From positions 406,571,245 through 406,635,244 of the forward strand of contig NC_056738.1 of the NCBI RefSeq assembly GCF_019279795.1: a stretch of 64,000 nt of DNA, written 5' to 3'. This stretch comes from Protopterus annectens (Eukaryota > Chordata > Ceratodontiformes > Protopteridae). A program made the position numbers and the translations under genes. Under the pieces are notes generated by a model. It searched no databases. It was not told the DNA's origin and was given only the letters and a program-made list of their open reading frames with translations. Of the stretch, positions 1-12,245 are shown piece by piece. How positions within the stretch are numbered: position 1 is the first letter of the stretch; each line of letters starts with the position of its first letter.

Positions 1-932
1 GACATTAAAATCAGGTATGTGCCAGTTCAACCGTTACGAGAACAGTATTAGGGTTGTCACTGTGTCACAAAGTGTGCAGAATGGCTTGCTGGTTTGACAA
101 AATCATCAGAACAAGCATGGTGAACAAATGGCCTTGTGCAGATGGTCTTCCAGCATACATTTCTCCATCAGTTATGAAAACAGTGTCATTTTTTCCCTTA
201 CTTTTCCATACTGAAGACCAGATAGTACAAACAAACAGTTTATGCATTTTGGCAACAGGAATTTTATAGCTATTATCCTTTTCGAACATCCTCAGGCTTG
301 CAAAGAACAAAAACATTTATTCTATATTGACCCTGGATATGCCAGTGTGCATATCATATTTGAACTACTACTGACTGCAAATGAAAAGGCAGCAGAGTTT
401 AAATTAAAATGTTTTTTGACATTATACTTGCAGTGTTTAAGTTAGTCCTAAAGTTATGGCACACTGTGGCTACAATAGTTACTTTCTGCTCCCTTATGCC
501 AACTCGCTGTTGTTGTAGAAGCCTAGTAAAACCTTTTTGTATTATTTATTCTACAAAGATATACTTCTGGCAGGGAGAAAATGAGGAATAGTTTTTTCCA
601 GAAGCTGAAGCTTTTGCTTTAGCTTGTTAAAGTGCTTATTCATTATTCCATGCAACGCTTCTCTTTATGGTGTAGGAGCTCTGCCTTCAGACAGAATACC
701 TGACAGTAATTTGAAACCAGCTGGTTTTATATCTTCTGCTTGGGAAAATATGTTTACTACAAGACAAGGAAGGATAAGTAATAATCTTTGGATGGGAAAG
801 AGTTGTGTAATGAGTGTCAAGTAAATAATAAATCCACAAAAGTACATTTACAATCAAGAAAACTTTCTGAAAGGACATGGCCTAGACAGCATATGGTCTA
901 TTCTTGCTGTTGCATTGGAAAACGTTTTTAGT
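1..932. other. AT-rich sequence with no recognised feature
   Basis: I see no LINE, SINE or gene motif here on either strand. The short open frames look random, overlap on opposite strands and carry no recognisable domain. Confidence 0.5.
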
Positions 933-1103
933 TCTAACAGATGGTCACTACAAGTAGAATGGTGAACATAACATGGATAATCTACTTTTCAAGGATTTGA
1001 AAACTAAAACAAAGCATGCCAGCTTTGTGTTACAGAGTAGTAAAGCCCTGACAGTACATCAAATAACCCAACTGCTGGAAAAGCCAGCATAAGAGTAAAT
1101 GGC
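933..1103 (+). repeat. Dispersed repeat, copy 1 (pairs with 3298-3450)
   Basis: This stretch and 3298-3450 share the same order of words in the same orientation: a 'GATGGTCA' block, then 'AAAAGTAGAATGG' or 'CAAGTAGAATGG', a 'TTTGAAAACTAA/CAAG' block, 'ATGCCAG', then an 'AAAT(A)ACC' and 'GGAAA' block. Identity looks roughly 65-75% by eye. The second copy directly follows a CR1-like ORF2 remnant, so the pair may be 3' untranslated sequence of that LINE family. That link is inference. Confidence 0.5.
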
Positions 1104-1639
1104 CAATGCAAATTAATCCACTGTAGTTGGAGCAAAATAGTCCTGTTCTCTTCAGTACTGGCACTTTCTGGCAAAACAGGTACACAGTATTAAGCACAAG
1201 GTAGGGGACATGCATCTGATTTTGACAAGATGCATTCACATCATAGGTTTCATTACACATGTGCTGAAATGACTAAAATATGTCATTTTCATCATTATAA
1301 ATGGTATTTAAAACTACTAAGAAAGTCTCTCAATCTTAGCATTAGGAAATTTAAGAAAAACTATGAACTAATTTTGAAAGACAACCATAAGATCTCTGAC
1401 TGCCATATTAGGAAACTTAGAAGAATCAACAATTCTGTACTGAAATTGTTTCCATAGTACTAGTGCCTCCTTTCCTACATATAAAGACATTGCTAATAGT
1501 CTTGTGGACAAATTCCTCTTCCAGCTTCACTCCTCTCACTATTCCCTCTAAATCCAATTTGGACCAAGTCTTCTTGGCATTTTCCAAAATTAGAAACACT
1601 ACTTCCATGTTTCTTGACAATATACTTGGATGATTTCTG

Positions 1640-3265
1640 AGAGGCATAAAATCCCACCTAGCAACCCCCTCTCCATCTACTCTTCAACCTGAGTCTCTCC
1701 ATTGGTTATGTTCCTGAGTTGTGGAGAGTGGCAGTTGAGGTGCCCTTGCATAAAGATGGTCTATCTACTGACCCTAAGAACTACAGACCCATTAGTCTCT
1801 CTAATATTATTTCCAAAACTATGGAAATACTATAATTCAACTAGTAAACAGTGACATGTGTAACATTATATCTGTGGAATACAGACCAGTATGGCTTTGT
1901 GAAAGGCTGATAATGCTTGTATAAACTGGCTGAATTATTTAAGAGAATTACTGAGACCATGGATAGGGGATATATAGTCCACCCTGCTTATCTAGACCTT
2001 GCTGAGGCCTTTGATAGTATTCCCCAGCAGCATATATTGACAAACTCTCCCAATCCAATATCAACCCATACATAGTTCACTAATTCGTGTGATTGCTGGA
2101 TTGCTAAGTGGCTGTCTGACAGAACCCATACCATTAGGTCTGGGGGGAGGGTATTTTCCCTAGACAAAAAAATACAGGTAGTGTCCCACTGGGTATGTCA
2201 CGGCTCCCCTTCTCTTAGTTATACAGTTCTGCCACATAAAAGCCTATATCAAGAGACTATAGCTAACAATGTTTTCTGATGATTGCTAATTGGGGGCAGT
2301 TATCAAATTCCATTCTGATACTAAGAAATGCACCATAATTTTCTTTGAGAAATCTAGCATCACTACAGCTTTCAGTATAGATAAAATTCTACTTCAATTT
2401 GACATAGTCACCAAGGACTTAAGTACATTACTCTACAAACAATGTATTCATTATCCCTTGCACAACATACCCTTTGTGTTATCACCTTAAAGTTTGAAGA
2501 AGTTGTAGTCCCACTTTATTCATCTGTTATTACATCCATTACTGAATAGAATACACCCTTTTTCATGTAATGTGTTATGCATCTAAACCAGTTTGAAATA
2601 CCTAAATATTTCCTCACCAAAAAGATCTCAGGCCTTGGTTCCCTTATCTACTCTGATAGACTAAAAGTCCTGTCCATCTACTCAGTGTCATACAGAATCT
2701 ATGGGGTAATCTTTTCTTAGCCCTCCTTGCTCTGAATGACCCAACACTTTTTGAACTCCTTCACCTAACCAGAACCAGTGATAAAGCAAACAACTGTTCT
2801 AGAGACCTAAGCCACAACACCACCACCAGACAGAACAACAGATATCTAACCCAATATAGATTAATGCCGACTCTCTGAAGGTAGTTTCAGCGAATGTAAA
2901 AAAAATGTTCTCTGAAACTACCTTTATCGAATATACAAGGAGAGTTTTGTTTCCCATGGGGGCAAGCCCTGTGCACCCCATTTAGGGGAACACCTCACAC
3001 ACACTCAAAATTATATATACAAACTCTTGAGTCACGTATCAGTAGAGAAGTAGGCAGACTGTTGACAAATGTAGTTTTAGCAAACAAACTTCAGTTGTTT
3101 CATATTCACCAAAACTACCTTCAACTGCCTGAGTTGTTTCCACCCATCATATCCCCTGTTTCTGAAATAAGCTGCCCTTACTCATCAAGTGGAGTAGTTC
3201 CCTAGCAACCTTTAAAACCAGTCTGGGTGATGGAATGGATAATCACAAATTTTCACTGGGGATAT
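1640..3265 (+). pseudogene. Degenerate CR1-like LINE ORF2 (reverse transcriptase and C-terminus)
   Basis: This is the decayed coding part of a non-LTR retrotransposon. Translated piecewise in shifting frames it gives, in order: a VPLHKDG-like block followed by NYRPISLSN (about 1740-1805), a YGFVKG block (about 1890), AYLDLAEAFDSIP (about 1986-2025), and then a C-terminal region with PKYFLTKKISGL, DRLKVLSIYSVSYR and DPTLFELLHLTR (about 2598-2775). A final block near 3140-3260 matches the WNK..SLATFK region at the end of ORF2 in the CR1 copies at 23-27 and 34-38 kb. The FADD catalytic region is missing or unrecognisable, and many stops and frameshifts are present. It is much older than the two near-complete CR1 copies. 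A related CR1/L2-clade family is possible. Confidence 0.75.
2878..2924. repeat. Short inverted repeat (13-bp stem) inside the LINE remnant
   Basis: AAGGTAGTTTCAG at 2878-2890 and its exact reverse complement CTGAAACTACCTT at 2912-2924 form a 13-bp stem with a 21-base A-rich loop. The arm CTGAAACTACCTT recurs near 4680-4692, with GTTTCAGCGA nearby, so this looks like part of a small foldback family. Confidence 0.6.
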
Positions 3266-3297
3266 GTGAAGGAATGCCTACTTAACTCCCACCAGTT

Positions 3298-3450
3298 CTA
3301 AGAGATGGTCATTAAAAGTAGAATGGCGTGTATACCATAAATTTTCTCTTTTTCAAACATTTGAAAACCAAGGCAAAAAATGCCAGCCCTGGCAGTGCAC
3401 CAGGTAAATCAAATGCCGGAAAGACTCCCTGATGGCCTCCTTGGTTGTAA
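3298..3450 (+). repeat. Dispersed repeat, copy 2 (pairs with 933-1103)
   Basis: Same orientation and word order as 933-1103. It follows the C-terminal ORF2 block of the CR1-like remnant at about 3260, which suggests a LINE 3' region. No clear 3' microsatellite or target duplication is visible. Confidence 0.5.
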
Positions 3451-3732
3451 GCTTTGTAAGAACCTATGAACTTATAGATGCATGGCAGGCCCTTGCTTTA
3501 GTGAATACACACAATGTGTAAAAACAAGAGGGTGGAATAATTAAGCAGAAATCTCTGATGGTTGACTGAATGATAGCCTCACTTGTAATAAGCTCCGTCC
3601 ACTTTAATAGGGAACAAATGTATAAGATCATAATGTGAGAAGACTAGATGATTAGCAGATATGGGGAAGCTTAAAAGCATACAAAGAAAAGGTTTTATGA
3701 TATATGATATTCTGGAAATACTAATGTTTAAT

Positions 3733-4014
3733 GTTGTTGTTTGTCTTTCGGCTTTTCCTGGTAAGGAGTCGCCACAGCGGAACTCCAGTCCGCTAATGAT
3801 TGGCAGTAGATTTTTAGGAAATGCCGAAGTGCCAGCTCAATGCCCAACCTTCAACGAAGGCACGCCCATTTACGCACACATGTCTTTCGAATGTTACCCA
3901 ACTGCGGGGAGGACATGCAGACTCCACACAGAAGGCACTCCCAAGCCAAGCCGAGAATCGAACGGGAGAACCTCTTGCTGTGAGGTAACAATGGTACCAC
4001 TGTACCACCGCGGC
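3733..4014 (-). mobile_element. tRNA-derived SINE, full-length, with target-site duplications
   Basis: Read on the minus strand, the element begins with a tRNA-like head. A box A-like GGTACAGTGG and a box B-like GTTCGATTCTC are spaced as in an RNA polymerase III internal promoter. A body follows with 'CTTCGTTGAAGG', then a conserved tail GCTGTGGCGAC and an ACAAC-rich end. The perfect 15-bp repeat ATACTAATGTTTAAT flanks it at 3718-3732 and 4015-4029, showing target-primed insertion. The same family occurs at 18587-18823, 18861-19032 and 33817-34039. The tail recalls the 'GCTGTGGCGACCCC' tails of several fish SINEs and their partner LINEs; that comparison is from memory. A 175-codon open frame crosses it by chance. 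Confidence 0.88.
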
Positions 4015-4029
4015 ATACTAATGTTTAAT

Positions 4030-5990
4030 AATAGATCTTATTTCATTGATAAAAAATGTACCCACTTTATAAACAGAAATCGAATATGTTGCATACTTTC
4101 TCCATTTCTTGTCTCATTTAATCTACTGCAAAGAGAATGTACAGACTTTGAAAGTTGTGATAAGAAAACTGTAAAGCAGAACTATTAAGACTGCTGTTAA
4201 TCTACACAATTACAATCCAGGTGATGGCATGTTTGCTGCCTGCAGAAATATTTATGTCATTAAGGCTGAAATCTATATCTTGCTTGCTGCTATGCGATAT
4301 AAGGACACGATTTGAAAAAAAAAAAAAACACTGGGATTAAAAACAGACTTTTGATGATCATACCAGACTCAAAAGTTTTGTATTTGGAGGCAGAGCATAT
4401 GCGTAAAATTCTAGTTATGATCCTAAATGGACCTCAGGAGTAATAGCGTTGTTTGAGACCTTATATTAATGTCATTGGTAATGGTTCATCAGACTCATGT
4501 CGATTCATCAAAAGCAATTTCATCAAATCCAAAGAAATCAAATGCAATTCACTGAAACCTCCACCATGTGGGGAATTACATTTACCAACTCTGAAGTTGT
4601 ATAACAGTGATGAAAAAAAAAAGTTTCCACTGTTGATGAAAATGGTTTCAGCGACCTGCATTCAATTTCTTTGCGTTTGCTGAAACTACCTTCAGCAAGA
4701 TGACATGCTCTCGGTTCAATGAGAAACACTTTAAAATGAATAAGAGTTAATATCATATACTGCACCAATATGTGAATGTAAAAAATGAAATGGAGAACTC
4801 AGTACAGTGGTATCAACATATCTGTTCCCAGAGACATCTGGCATATCTGTGGAAGATAGAGTTAAGGTAAGCTTAGAAATGAAGTTTGGTAACAAACCAA
4901 GTTGTCCTGGGACATCTTCATGAGGGGTTAGGTTGATATTAGAGGGTGTTAAGTGGGTTGGGGAAGTGAAAGGGTTAAGTGGAGGCAGGGAGGATTGGGA
5001 GGAAATGAGATAAGGGGAGGGAGGGGCTTAAGAAGTTTAGTCAAGTGTAGCTGGGTAAGCAGTCACATTTTGGCATGAACATGTTAACTCCCCTCCCCCC
5101 TTGTCTGTTAGGGGGATTGGGGTTTATCAGTGGGGTAGGCGGAGAAGAGGGACAGGCTTGCCCTCTTCTGTTCCCCCTCTGGTGTCTGGATGTTCATTTC
5201 AAGGATCTGGGGAAAGGAAAATGAGCAGCTGGAGGAAGCTTGCTGAATAGATAGGTAAGCTGAGGTAAGGATGCTGCTTATTTGGTGGAAGGTAATTCAA
5301 TGAATGGTGTATGAAATGAGATGGGATGCTGCTTCATAAGTAAAGTAAGTGAGCAGAGGTATGGACGCTGCTTACTGAGCAGGGTGAGTAGGTACACTGC
5401 CCTGATTAATATTACAAGGATGTTTATGCTGTGTTTGGAATCAACTATGTTATGGTCAGTTGTAACTAATAAAGTTGGTGAACAAAGCTATGTTATGGAA
5501 GTTTAATAAAGGTCGTCAAATGTCATTCGGTGTGATGTATTTATTGAAGGGGACCAGGACAAACACTGCTTATAAAAAAAAAAAACAATGTTTATATGTA
5601 CCTGTTTATGTCTTCTCTGTTATTTTTCCCAGGGTGAACCTGAAATTGGTCCAAATGGATTGAGTTCTACCCTAGTTACCAAATGTCTACATATATTAAA
5701 AATAATAATAATCCTGTACCTATATCTGTTATAAGTAAAGATATTCTCTAAAATTCTACCCTGCCTTGAGAGTCTAACAATGAAATGAATATTCCTTCTC
5801 ACATGAATGTTCTACACATTTGAAGATTCTACTCACCTGAAGGTTTATATTAGATAGTATACAATGGTAGCTCATTATTATTCAAAACCCTGCACTGTGA
5901 TTGGTCAACCCAACCAGTTAGCCCATTGTAAATTGAGCATATACCAATAGAGAAAAGTCTGGTAACTGAAGTACATTTGAGTAGCTAGAC
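4030..5990. other. Unrecognised sequence, partly G/A-rich
   Basis: No gene is recognised. The stretch 4500-4700 has foldback-like words: GTTTCAGCGA near 4648 and CTGAAACTACCTT near 4680, shared with 2878-2924. From 4900 to 5400 the plus strand is rich in G and A, with imperfect repeats of 'AGGTAAGGATGCTGCTTA' around 5263, 5322 and 5358. Confidence 0.45.
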
Positions 5991-6014
5991 TTTCTGCTAC
6001 AAGTATATGCTATG

Positions 6015-6265
6015 GAGGCATGTGTCTCAACTGTCCAGATTTTCACAGAATGTCCAGATTTTTGCATTATAGTTTTGGTCTGTTCCTCATAAAATTTCTG
6101 GTAAACCACGGAGGAATGAAGTCACTAAACAATGACATGCATTTCAGTTTCAAACTTCATATCCTTCAGACAATGCACAATAACACAAATCTTATTAATC
6201 TAGTAGCTTTCTAAGTTTATAAGAGCAACATTTACAATTGGTCCCTATTTTGGGGTCTGTGTCCC
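6015..6265 (+). repeat. Dispersed repeat, copy 1 (pairs with 31665-31912)
   Basis: It is collinear with 31665-31912 in the same orientation. Shared words include 'GAATGTCCAGATTTTTGC', a 'CTGTTCCT' block, 'AATGACA', a 'CTTCAT' block, 'ATAA(C)GCA/ACA' and 'TAAGAGCAA'. Identity looks near 75%. No coding potential is recognised. The family is unknown to me; it may be the 3' end of a LINE or a non-autonomous element. Confidence 0.65.
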
Positions 6266-6610
6266 CCGTTATCAAGTCCACATTTCTTGAGGTAAGGAGT
6301 TGACAGGTACTTACAGAGAGCAGAGCAAATACAAGGAAAATTGGGTGCGTTATGCAAAACTAAAGAAACAAACCTAATTTTCCTTCTATTTCTGCCATGT
6401 CTCTCTCATGCCTCTAAACTGTCTGGATTTTATAGTTAAAAAAAAAATAAAGCAACATAGCTCTTTCTTTTTTCATTGCTTGTTTTCAACAGCACTAATG
6501 TACTGTGCAAGCGTGGGAACCTAAGTCCCATATGCATGTGCAGTACATCAACAAATGTGGAAGTATGAGAAAACAACTCGGAGGAACACTACAGCACTGT
6601 TACACAAAAA

Positions 6611-6818
6611 CATTATTTAAGAAAAGTAATCAATTTCTTTCTTAAATAATGTCATTTTATAATAACAATAACTGACTTGTGGTTGTAGGTATATAAGGAT
6701 TTACCCACGGTTTGCTTTGTTTAATCACTTGGGCTTCGCCTTCGTGATCAAACCACTACAATCGTGGGTAAATCCTCAATATACATGCACCCACGCATCG
6801 GTTATTGCTTAAATAATG
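6611..6818. mobile_element. Foldback (MITE-like) element with nested inverted repeats
   Basis: Three levels of dyad symmetry are visible. CATTATTTAAG at 6611 is repeated inverted as CTTAAATAATG at 6641-6651 and again at 6808-6818, closing the unit. Inside, 6689-6709 (ending ATTTACCCACG) pairs with 6763-6784 (starting CGTGGGTAAAT). Within that, GTTTAATCAC (719-728 past 6000) pairs imperfectly with GTGATCAAAC (744-753), leaving a GC-rich loop TTGGGCTTCGCCTTC. No open frame is present. This resembles a non-autonomous foldback or MITE. No superfamily can be assigned because a clear target duplication is not visible. Confidence 0.6.
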
Positions 6819-6849
6819 AACTATTTTCTTTGGAAAACCAAGAATGTGC

Positions 6850-8980
6850 TCTGCTTTCACTGAAGACCTAATAGTATACTTAGGCCTATTTAGTATACAG
6901 AATTTATACCGAAGACTTTAGATATTAAATTGATGACTTATTATACATTAATGTACAAGTGTGATATATGAAGTGTTAAGTTTTTAAAAGCCAGGCTACT
7001 GAAAATCAAACATTCCTGTACTAAAATTATAGTTATATAGTGAGGTATCAGGAAAAGGAGGTATGTCATATGTATTTATTTTTCCAGTACTGCAAGAAAA
7101 TAAAGTAACATATGTAATTTGAAGGGAAATGCTTTTCATATTTCCATGTATTTTATTATATATTCTGTTTATACAATACTTTCTTAACTAGAACTGTACA
7201 AATACTGCATATGTACAAAAAAGGAAAGTATAAAGCGTTTGATTTTTTAATTCTTAGAATAAGGCTCAGCAACATTGTACAGAATGAGTATAAAGCATAA
7301 AGCAGTAAAAATAATAGCTGCACGATCATGATTCAGAGGTACATGAATACCAAGCAGAACATAGTATGTAATGAATAAGGAATCAGTACAGTATGAATAA
7401 AGTCAGCAGTGCATTTCAAGGACTATTGTACATGTGAAGGAGCAGAGGATGCACATGAAATACAATACAGTGATACACAGCTAGAGTGGTGTACTAGTGG
7501 GAAAAATGAATATGGATTTCTATTTATTGTTAGGGTGACACTAGCAACAAATGTGACATCCCAACTGCAGGTACCAACCAGGGTATTCAGAATAACAGAG
7601 AAGCACTGATAATGGGATGCAAATCCTTTTTTCAGACCATTCATTGCTGTTTTCTGATTTCCTGTGAAACTGCTTGGTAGAAGAAGCTTTATTTGATTTA
7701 TATTTTATATTTTGCTCCTCTGATTTTTTTTCTGTATGTTGGAAGAAATGGATAGATTATAGACAAGTACCCCCAAGCCCTCTCAGGGGGCCAGGTAAGT
7801 TTTAACTTGAGCTGTGACTGTGGGAGACAACAGGCACAACCTATCACACTTGACTGAAAGAATATGTAGCATCTTGGTATGACTTTCACAACTAGCACAT
7901 TAAGTCAAAATAACTACTCCATGAACTACTTCCCTTTGTACAAGGTTAGCTCAGGGTACTTAATTAATATTTGTATATTTTTCCGTGATTTCCTCAGAAA
8001 ATTTGACTTAGATTACTAGTTGTTTAAATTTCTGTGAGTTCTGAGATCATTGATTTAGATGTTTTTGTTTAGTTTACTCTGTCACTGAGAATGGATTTTT
8101 TAAATGACTATGCCATTAACGAGTTGTTGGAGCATAAGTATCTTGCTGTGCATACATTAAGGTAACATGACAGCATTAGAGACATGTATTCCTTGTGTCA
8201 GTAGTTAAGTTATTTGCTTTCTGTTACTGATAGTAAATCCAGTTTTGCTAATGATTAGTGTACTTGTGTAACTGGCATGGCTTGGAAAATGTTTACGTTT
8301 TCAAACCACCAGGCGACCCATGGCTTGGAAAATTGCTGTAACACATATTAATGACTGGGCTGATGAGATAACTAACATTAAGCAAAGTAAAATATAGCAC
8401 ATTTAGGAAAGGAAGTACCCTCTGCTAGTAAAGATCATTCAACTCATATTAAACATGATACTGCATATGACAGCTTTGGAATTCACGATACAAGTATTCA
8501 GAAATCTGAGGATTCAGAGAATGTAGGGGAAAAGAAAAAAAAAGAAAAAAGGGAGAAGTTCATAACAGATAATAAGGAAGGAAAACAAGCTGACCAATGA
8601 AGTTAATGCTAACAGAAAATATAGCAAACAAAAAGACTTTGCTTTGATATGTAATACCCAAAATACAGGGAATAATAATATTGTTGAATCACAACACATT
8701 CATTAAGTCTACAGAAAATGACATCACTCTTCCGACAGAGAAGATAGATAGAGAGACAAGGGGCAGACTTAAAGGAAGAAATCTAAACTGAACATGAAAG
8801 GAATACAAAAAAATAAATAAATAAAAAAAGAGGAGAAAGACAGAAGCTGACAACACGGTCCAGGCTCTACAAGTACACAGATGAGAACTGTATGCTTACA
8901 TATGAAATAAGTGTGTGAAAACAGTGAGATTAATAAGAGAGATGATGAAAATTATTCTTGTATGACAATTAAAAAAGCAA
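6850..8980. other. AT-rich sequence with no recognised feature
   Basis: No LINE or SINE motif, tandem array or convincing exon was found. A short purine-rich tract lies at about 8523-8555 and an A-rich tract at 8805-8835. Confidence 0.45.
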
Positions 8981-8984
8981 ACAT

Positions 8985-10850
8985 TACTTAAATAAGGATG
9001 GGAGACTATTCAGATCAGGTCAGAAATTATATAGTAGCAATTGGAAATTCAATTATTAAAGGAAATGATACTCATGTTTGCAGAGAGGATAGCGAACATT
9101 GAATAGTGTTAACCCTGTCAGAAGCAAAGATACAATATGTGAGTAGGACCTCAAAATTTAAGGAAATACGAAGCTGCTGTTATTCATGTTGGATCAAATG
9201 ATCTCATCTTTAAGGACTCACTGACTGTTAGCAGGAACTTAAAGCCCTCTAAGAAAGCATAGCTTGTACAGGTGTTAAGACATTTTGTCACAGGTCATAT
9301 ATAGAAAGTAAAGTCAGGTCAGTGTGAATGAAAACATTTGGTGGGGGTAAATACCTACAAGAAAAACGGCCTGTTCTAAAAACTGGAAATGTATAGAACA
9401 TCCAAATCTAATGGAGTCCACTTGTCAAGACATGAGAAGAAAATGTTTGCACCAGATATATTGCAATATTTGGTAACTCAAGATTGATTTTTGCCAGGTC
9501 AGAAATTTACCAGCCCACAGACAGCAATGGAAATGAGGTTGAACTATAACATTGAAAACTCAAAAAACTAGACAGACATATTAAGCATTGTAGGAGACAA
9601 GATCAAGAAAAAATGAAGAAAAATGTATATAAAGATATTAAACATAATAGAAAACCGTTTTATGATATATAAGGTGGTAGGGGTAAAGACATACAAAATT
9701 GATAAACTGTAAGTAGATTCTAAAATTTATTGTCAGACTCAACAGCAAGTATGTATACTTAAAAAATCTTATGCAAAACAGTTTGGTTTCACAAAGGGGG
9801 AGGTAATTTGCATTAGTAGCATCCAGATATCTTCAGATGCCAAACTTAAATTAGACTATATTGAAAAAGCACTAGCAAACTGGAACCAAGTAAAGCACAG
9901 GGAGGAAACTGAATAAGTAACACTGACCTGAGAATACTTCAATGTGAACTTAATAGGACCATTACTTCTGGTATTCACTAGGTCATTTAAGTATGGAATG
10001 ACTCATCAAGGCTGGAATGAGCTAAACCCAGAGTTATAGAGACCCATAGGTCTAATTACTTATTGTGGAAAAACAAAGGAGAAGGTTTTTTTTGCATAAA
10101 TTTTGGACAAATTATTGTTAGAATTGGAAAGACTGGGACTTGAAACCATATAGCAATATGCATATGTAATTTATGTAGACCTCTGTTCCATCTTTGATAG
10201 GGTTACACACATAAAACTCTGATCAGTAAAGTAGAACAACTATATGTTAGTGCAATCTTGACAAGATTGATAGCTGCATGGCTTACAAATAGGACATGGC
10301 AAGTATCATACAACAAATGGACAGGTAAAATTCAAGATTACAGTCAGGGTGTCCTACAGGGGTGTATCCTGGGCCCACACTTGTTTATATTGTATCTTTC
10401 TAAGTTATCTTTTCCATCTGAGGTGCTCTATAGTCTGTATGCAGATGGCTTGAAAATGAGAAAACTGGTTACAGCTGTTATGGATAGGGCATGTCTGCAA
10501 AAGAGCTTGATTAAACTAACCAGATGGACACATAAGAATAATATTCTGATAAGTATATCAAAACTAAGCATATGAGATTTGGGAGACAATCATTATATGC
10601 AATATTAAATGTTCACCCTTCAATTCCTAAATTAAAGGGTGAATATTTAATATCGCATGTAGTGATTGGAACTGGTGATTCATTTAAGGACCAGGGTATA
10701 TGGGTTGATTCAGCTCTAAGTTTTTCTTATCATATCAACCAACTGGCTTATGATAATTATAAAACCATGGGCTATATAAAAAGATATATAAAATCAAGAA
10801 AATCAGAACTGATACAATCATTGTTCGTAAGTGGTATCTGACCAAAACTT
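8985..10850 (+). pseudogene. Degenerate CR1-like LINE: ORF1 esterase fragment and ORF2 reverse transcriptase
   Basis: Near 9035-9075 a block reads as VAIGNSIIKG, the first SGNH motif of CR1 ORF1 (GDSI in copy B). Near 9175-9215 a block reads VIHVGSNDL, the G-x-N-D motif. From about 9880 ORF2 pieces follow: a KPSKAxG-like block, RPIGLIT (about 10040) and VYVDLCSIFDRV (about 10160-10205). An open stretch at 10258-10575 has WLTNRTWQV, GVLQGCILGPHLFILY and YADGLKM, where the catalytic YADD has become YADG. The next frame, 10572-10841, continues with DQGIWVDSALSF. The element is full of stops and frameshifts and is not functional. It represents an older CR1 lineage than copies A and B. Confidence 0.75.
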
Positions 10851-10854
10851 GAGT

Positions 10855-11190
10855 CCATCCATCCACAGTCCTTTTTTCACATTTTGCACATGGGGTTGGA
10901 GTGTCACTTCAACAATGACAATCATCTAGAGCCAAGGTTTACACCACCAAGTGGCTAGCCCTGCCACGGTAGTTCTTCCACACCACAGAATCGCATGCAC
11001 ACTCGCACCTATGGTTAATTTAGTGCATCCAATCCCCCTACTGCATATCTTTGGAATGTTGTAGGAAACCGGAGCACCCAGAGGAAACTCACATGAACTC
11101 GGGGGGGGGGATGCAGACTCTGCACAGAAGGCACCCTAGCCAAGAAGTGAACCTGGAAACCTCTTGCTGTGAGGTGACAACACTCCAATA
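10855..11190 (-). mobile_element. Old tRNA-headed SINE with L2-type tail
   Basis: On the minus strand a tRNA-like head (11140-11190, with CTCACAGCAAGAGG and a degenerate box B) is followed by the 'GTGCAGAGTCTGCAT' block, a 'GGAAAC..GGAGCACC' block and, at the far end (10855-10870), a GGATGGATGGA tail. This architecture matches fish-type SINEs that carry an L2-like tail. A run of ten G near 11101 interrupts it. Decayed, with no clear target duplication. Confidence 0.6.
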
Positions 11191-11194
11191 TATA

Positions 11195-12245
11195 GTGAAT
11201 AAGGTCTCCTCCTAAATATCTAAATTATACACTGCACAAATTTAGATATTTGCATCTTTCATAGCAACTCAAACTTTCAGATTCATGTATGCCCTTGGTA
11301 TATTTCCACTGTACTTATTCCAATTTACTCATGCTAGTTTTCTTATAAGGTTTTCCTATAATTATTCCATACTCAAATGCCCCCCACCGCCGATATAAAA
11401 CATTTCCTTATTTGTTGTACAACAGATATCCTACACACAACTATTCTTAGTGGCTAAATTAACTTTTTTCTAACCTTTTAAGATTCCCTCACATGGAGAG
11501 AGGGAGTCCTGTTACTATTCACCTCACCATCTAAATGGAAATCGATCTTCACAGCATTGTTATTTGAACACCAACCCTTGGAACTTACTTTGTAGTCTCC
11601 AGTAATCTGCTGAGACTAACACCTACTGATGTCACAGAAGGTCACAATTAAAGGCCTCCCATATTCTTTTCTGCTGTAACCCACATGTAGAACTGATTTA
11701 AACTGAATTCACAGTACTTCATGGCTTAAACAAACGACACTGACTCATATCTTGTAATCACATGGTCTCTGTGTTTGCTATCCACCATTTCTTAGAATTT
11801 TTTCCATCACTTTTCTGGTACTAAAGTCAGTTTAGCTGGTATTTAATTCCCAAAATTGATCTTGCCATGTCCTTTGAGGGGACACACTATTGTAGCCTTT
11901 TTTGCAGTCTTTTTATATTTCTCTAATGGTCAGAAGGCCACTGAATAATTTCATCAGAGGTTTTGCTAGTACCACAGCTTGTTTTTTTAAATGATTTTTA
12001 TGGTACTTTTCCTGGTTACTGACCCACGTCCTCCCTACGTGTGGCAAGCTCCTGCTTTGCATGCTTTTCCATTTGTTTTTCTTTTTCAGATGTATTCACA
12101 TTCATTATTTTTCTCACATCTTATAAAGACCAAGGCAAACAATGTATTTAATAACTCTGCTGCTCACTGTTTGTTTAAGCTCCGTCAACCCACATTGCTA
12201 CGAGGGAGATCAGCTCATCTGAACGTATCATGGCTACAAGACTAA
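11195..12245. other. Unrecognised sequence
   Basis: No motif is recognised. The coding-like open frame at 11991-12245 has no identifiable domain. It lies just upstream of an L2 remnant and could be a diverged 5' part of it. Confidence 0.35.

Noticed and set aside
3661..4188. A 175-residue protein
   Set aside because: Most of it is the SINE at 3733-4014 read in the antisense direction.
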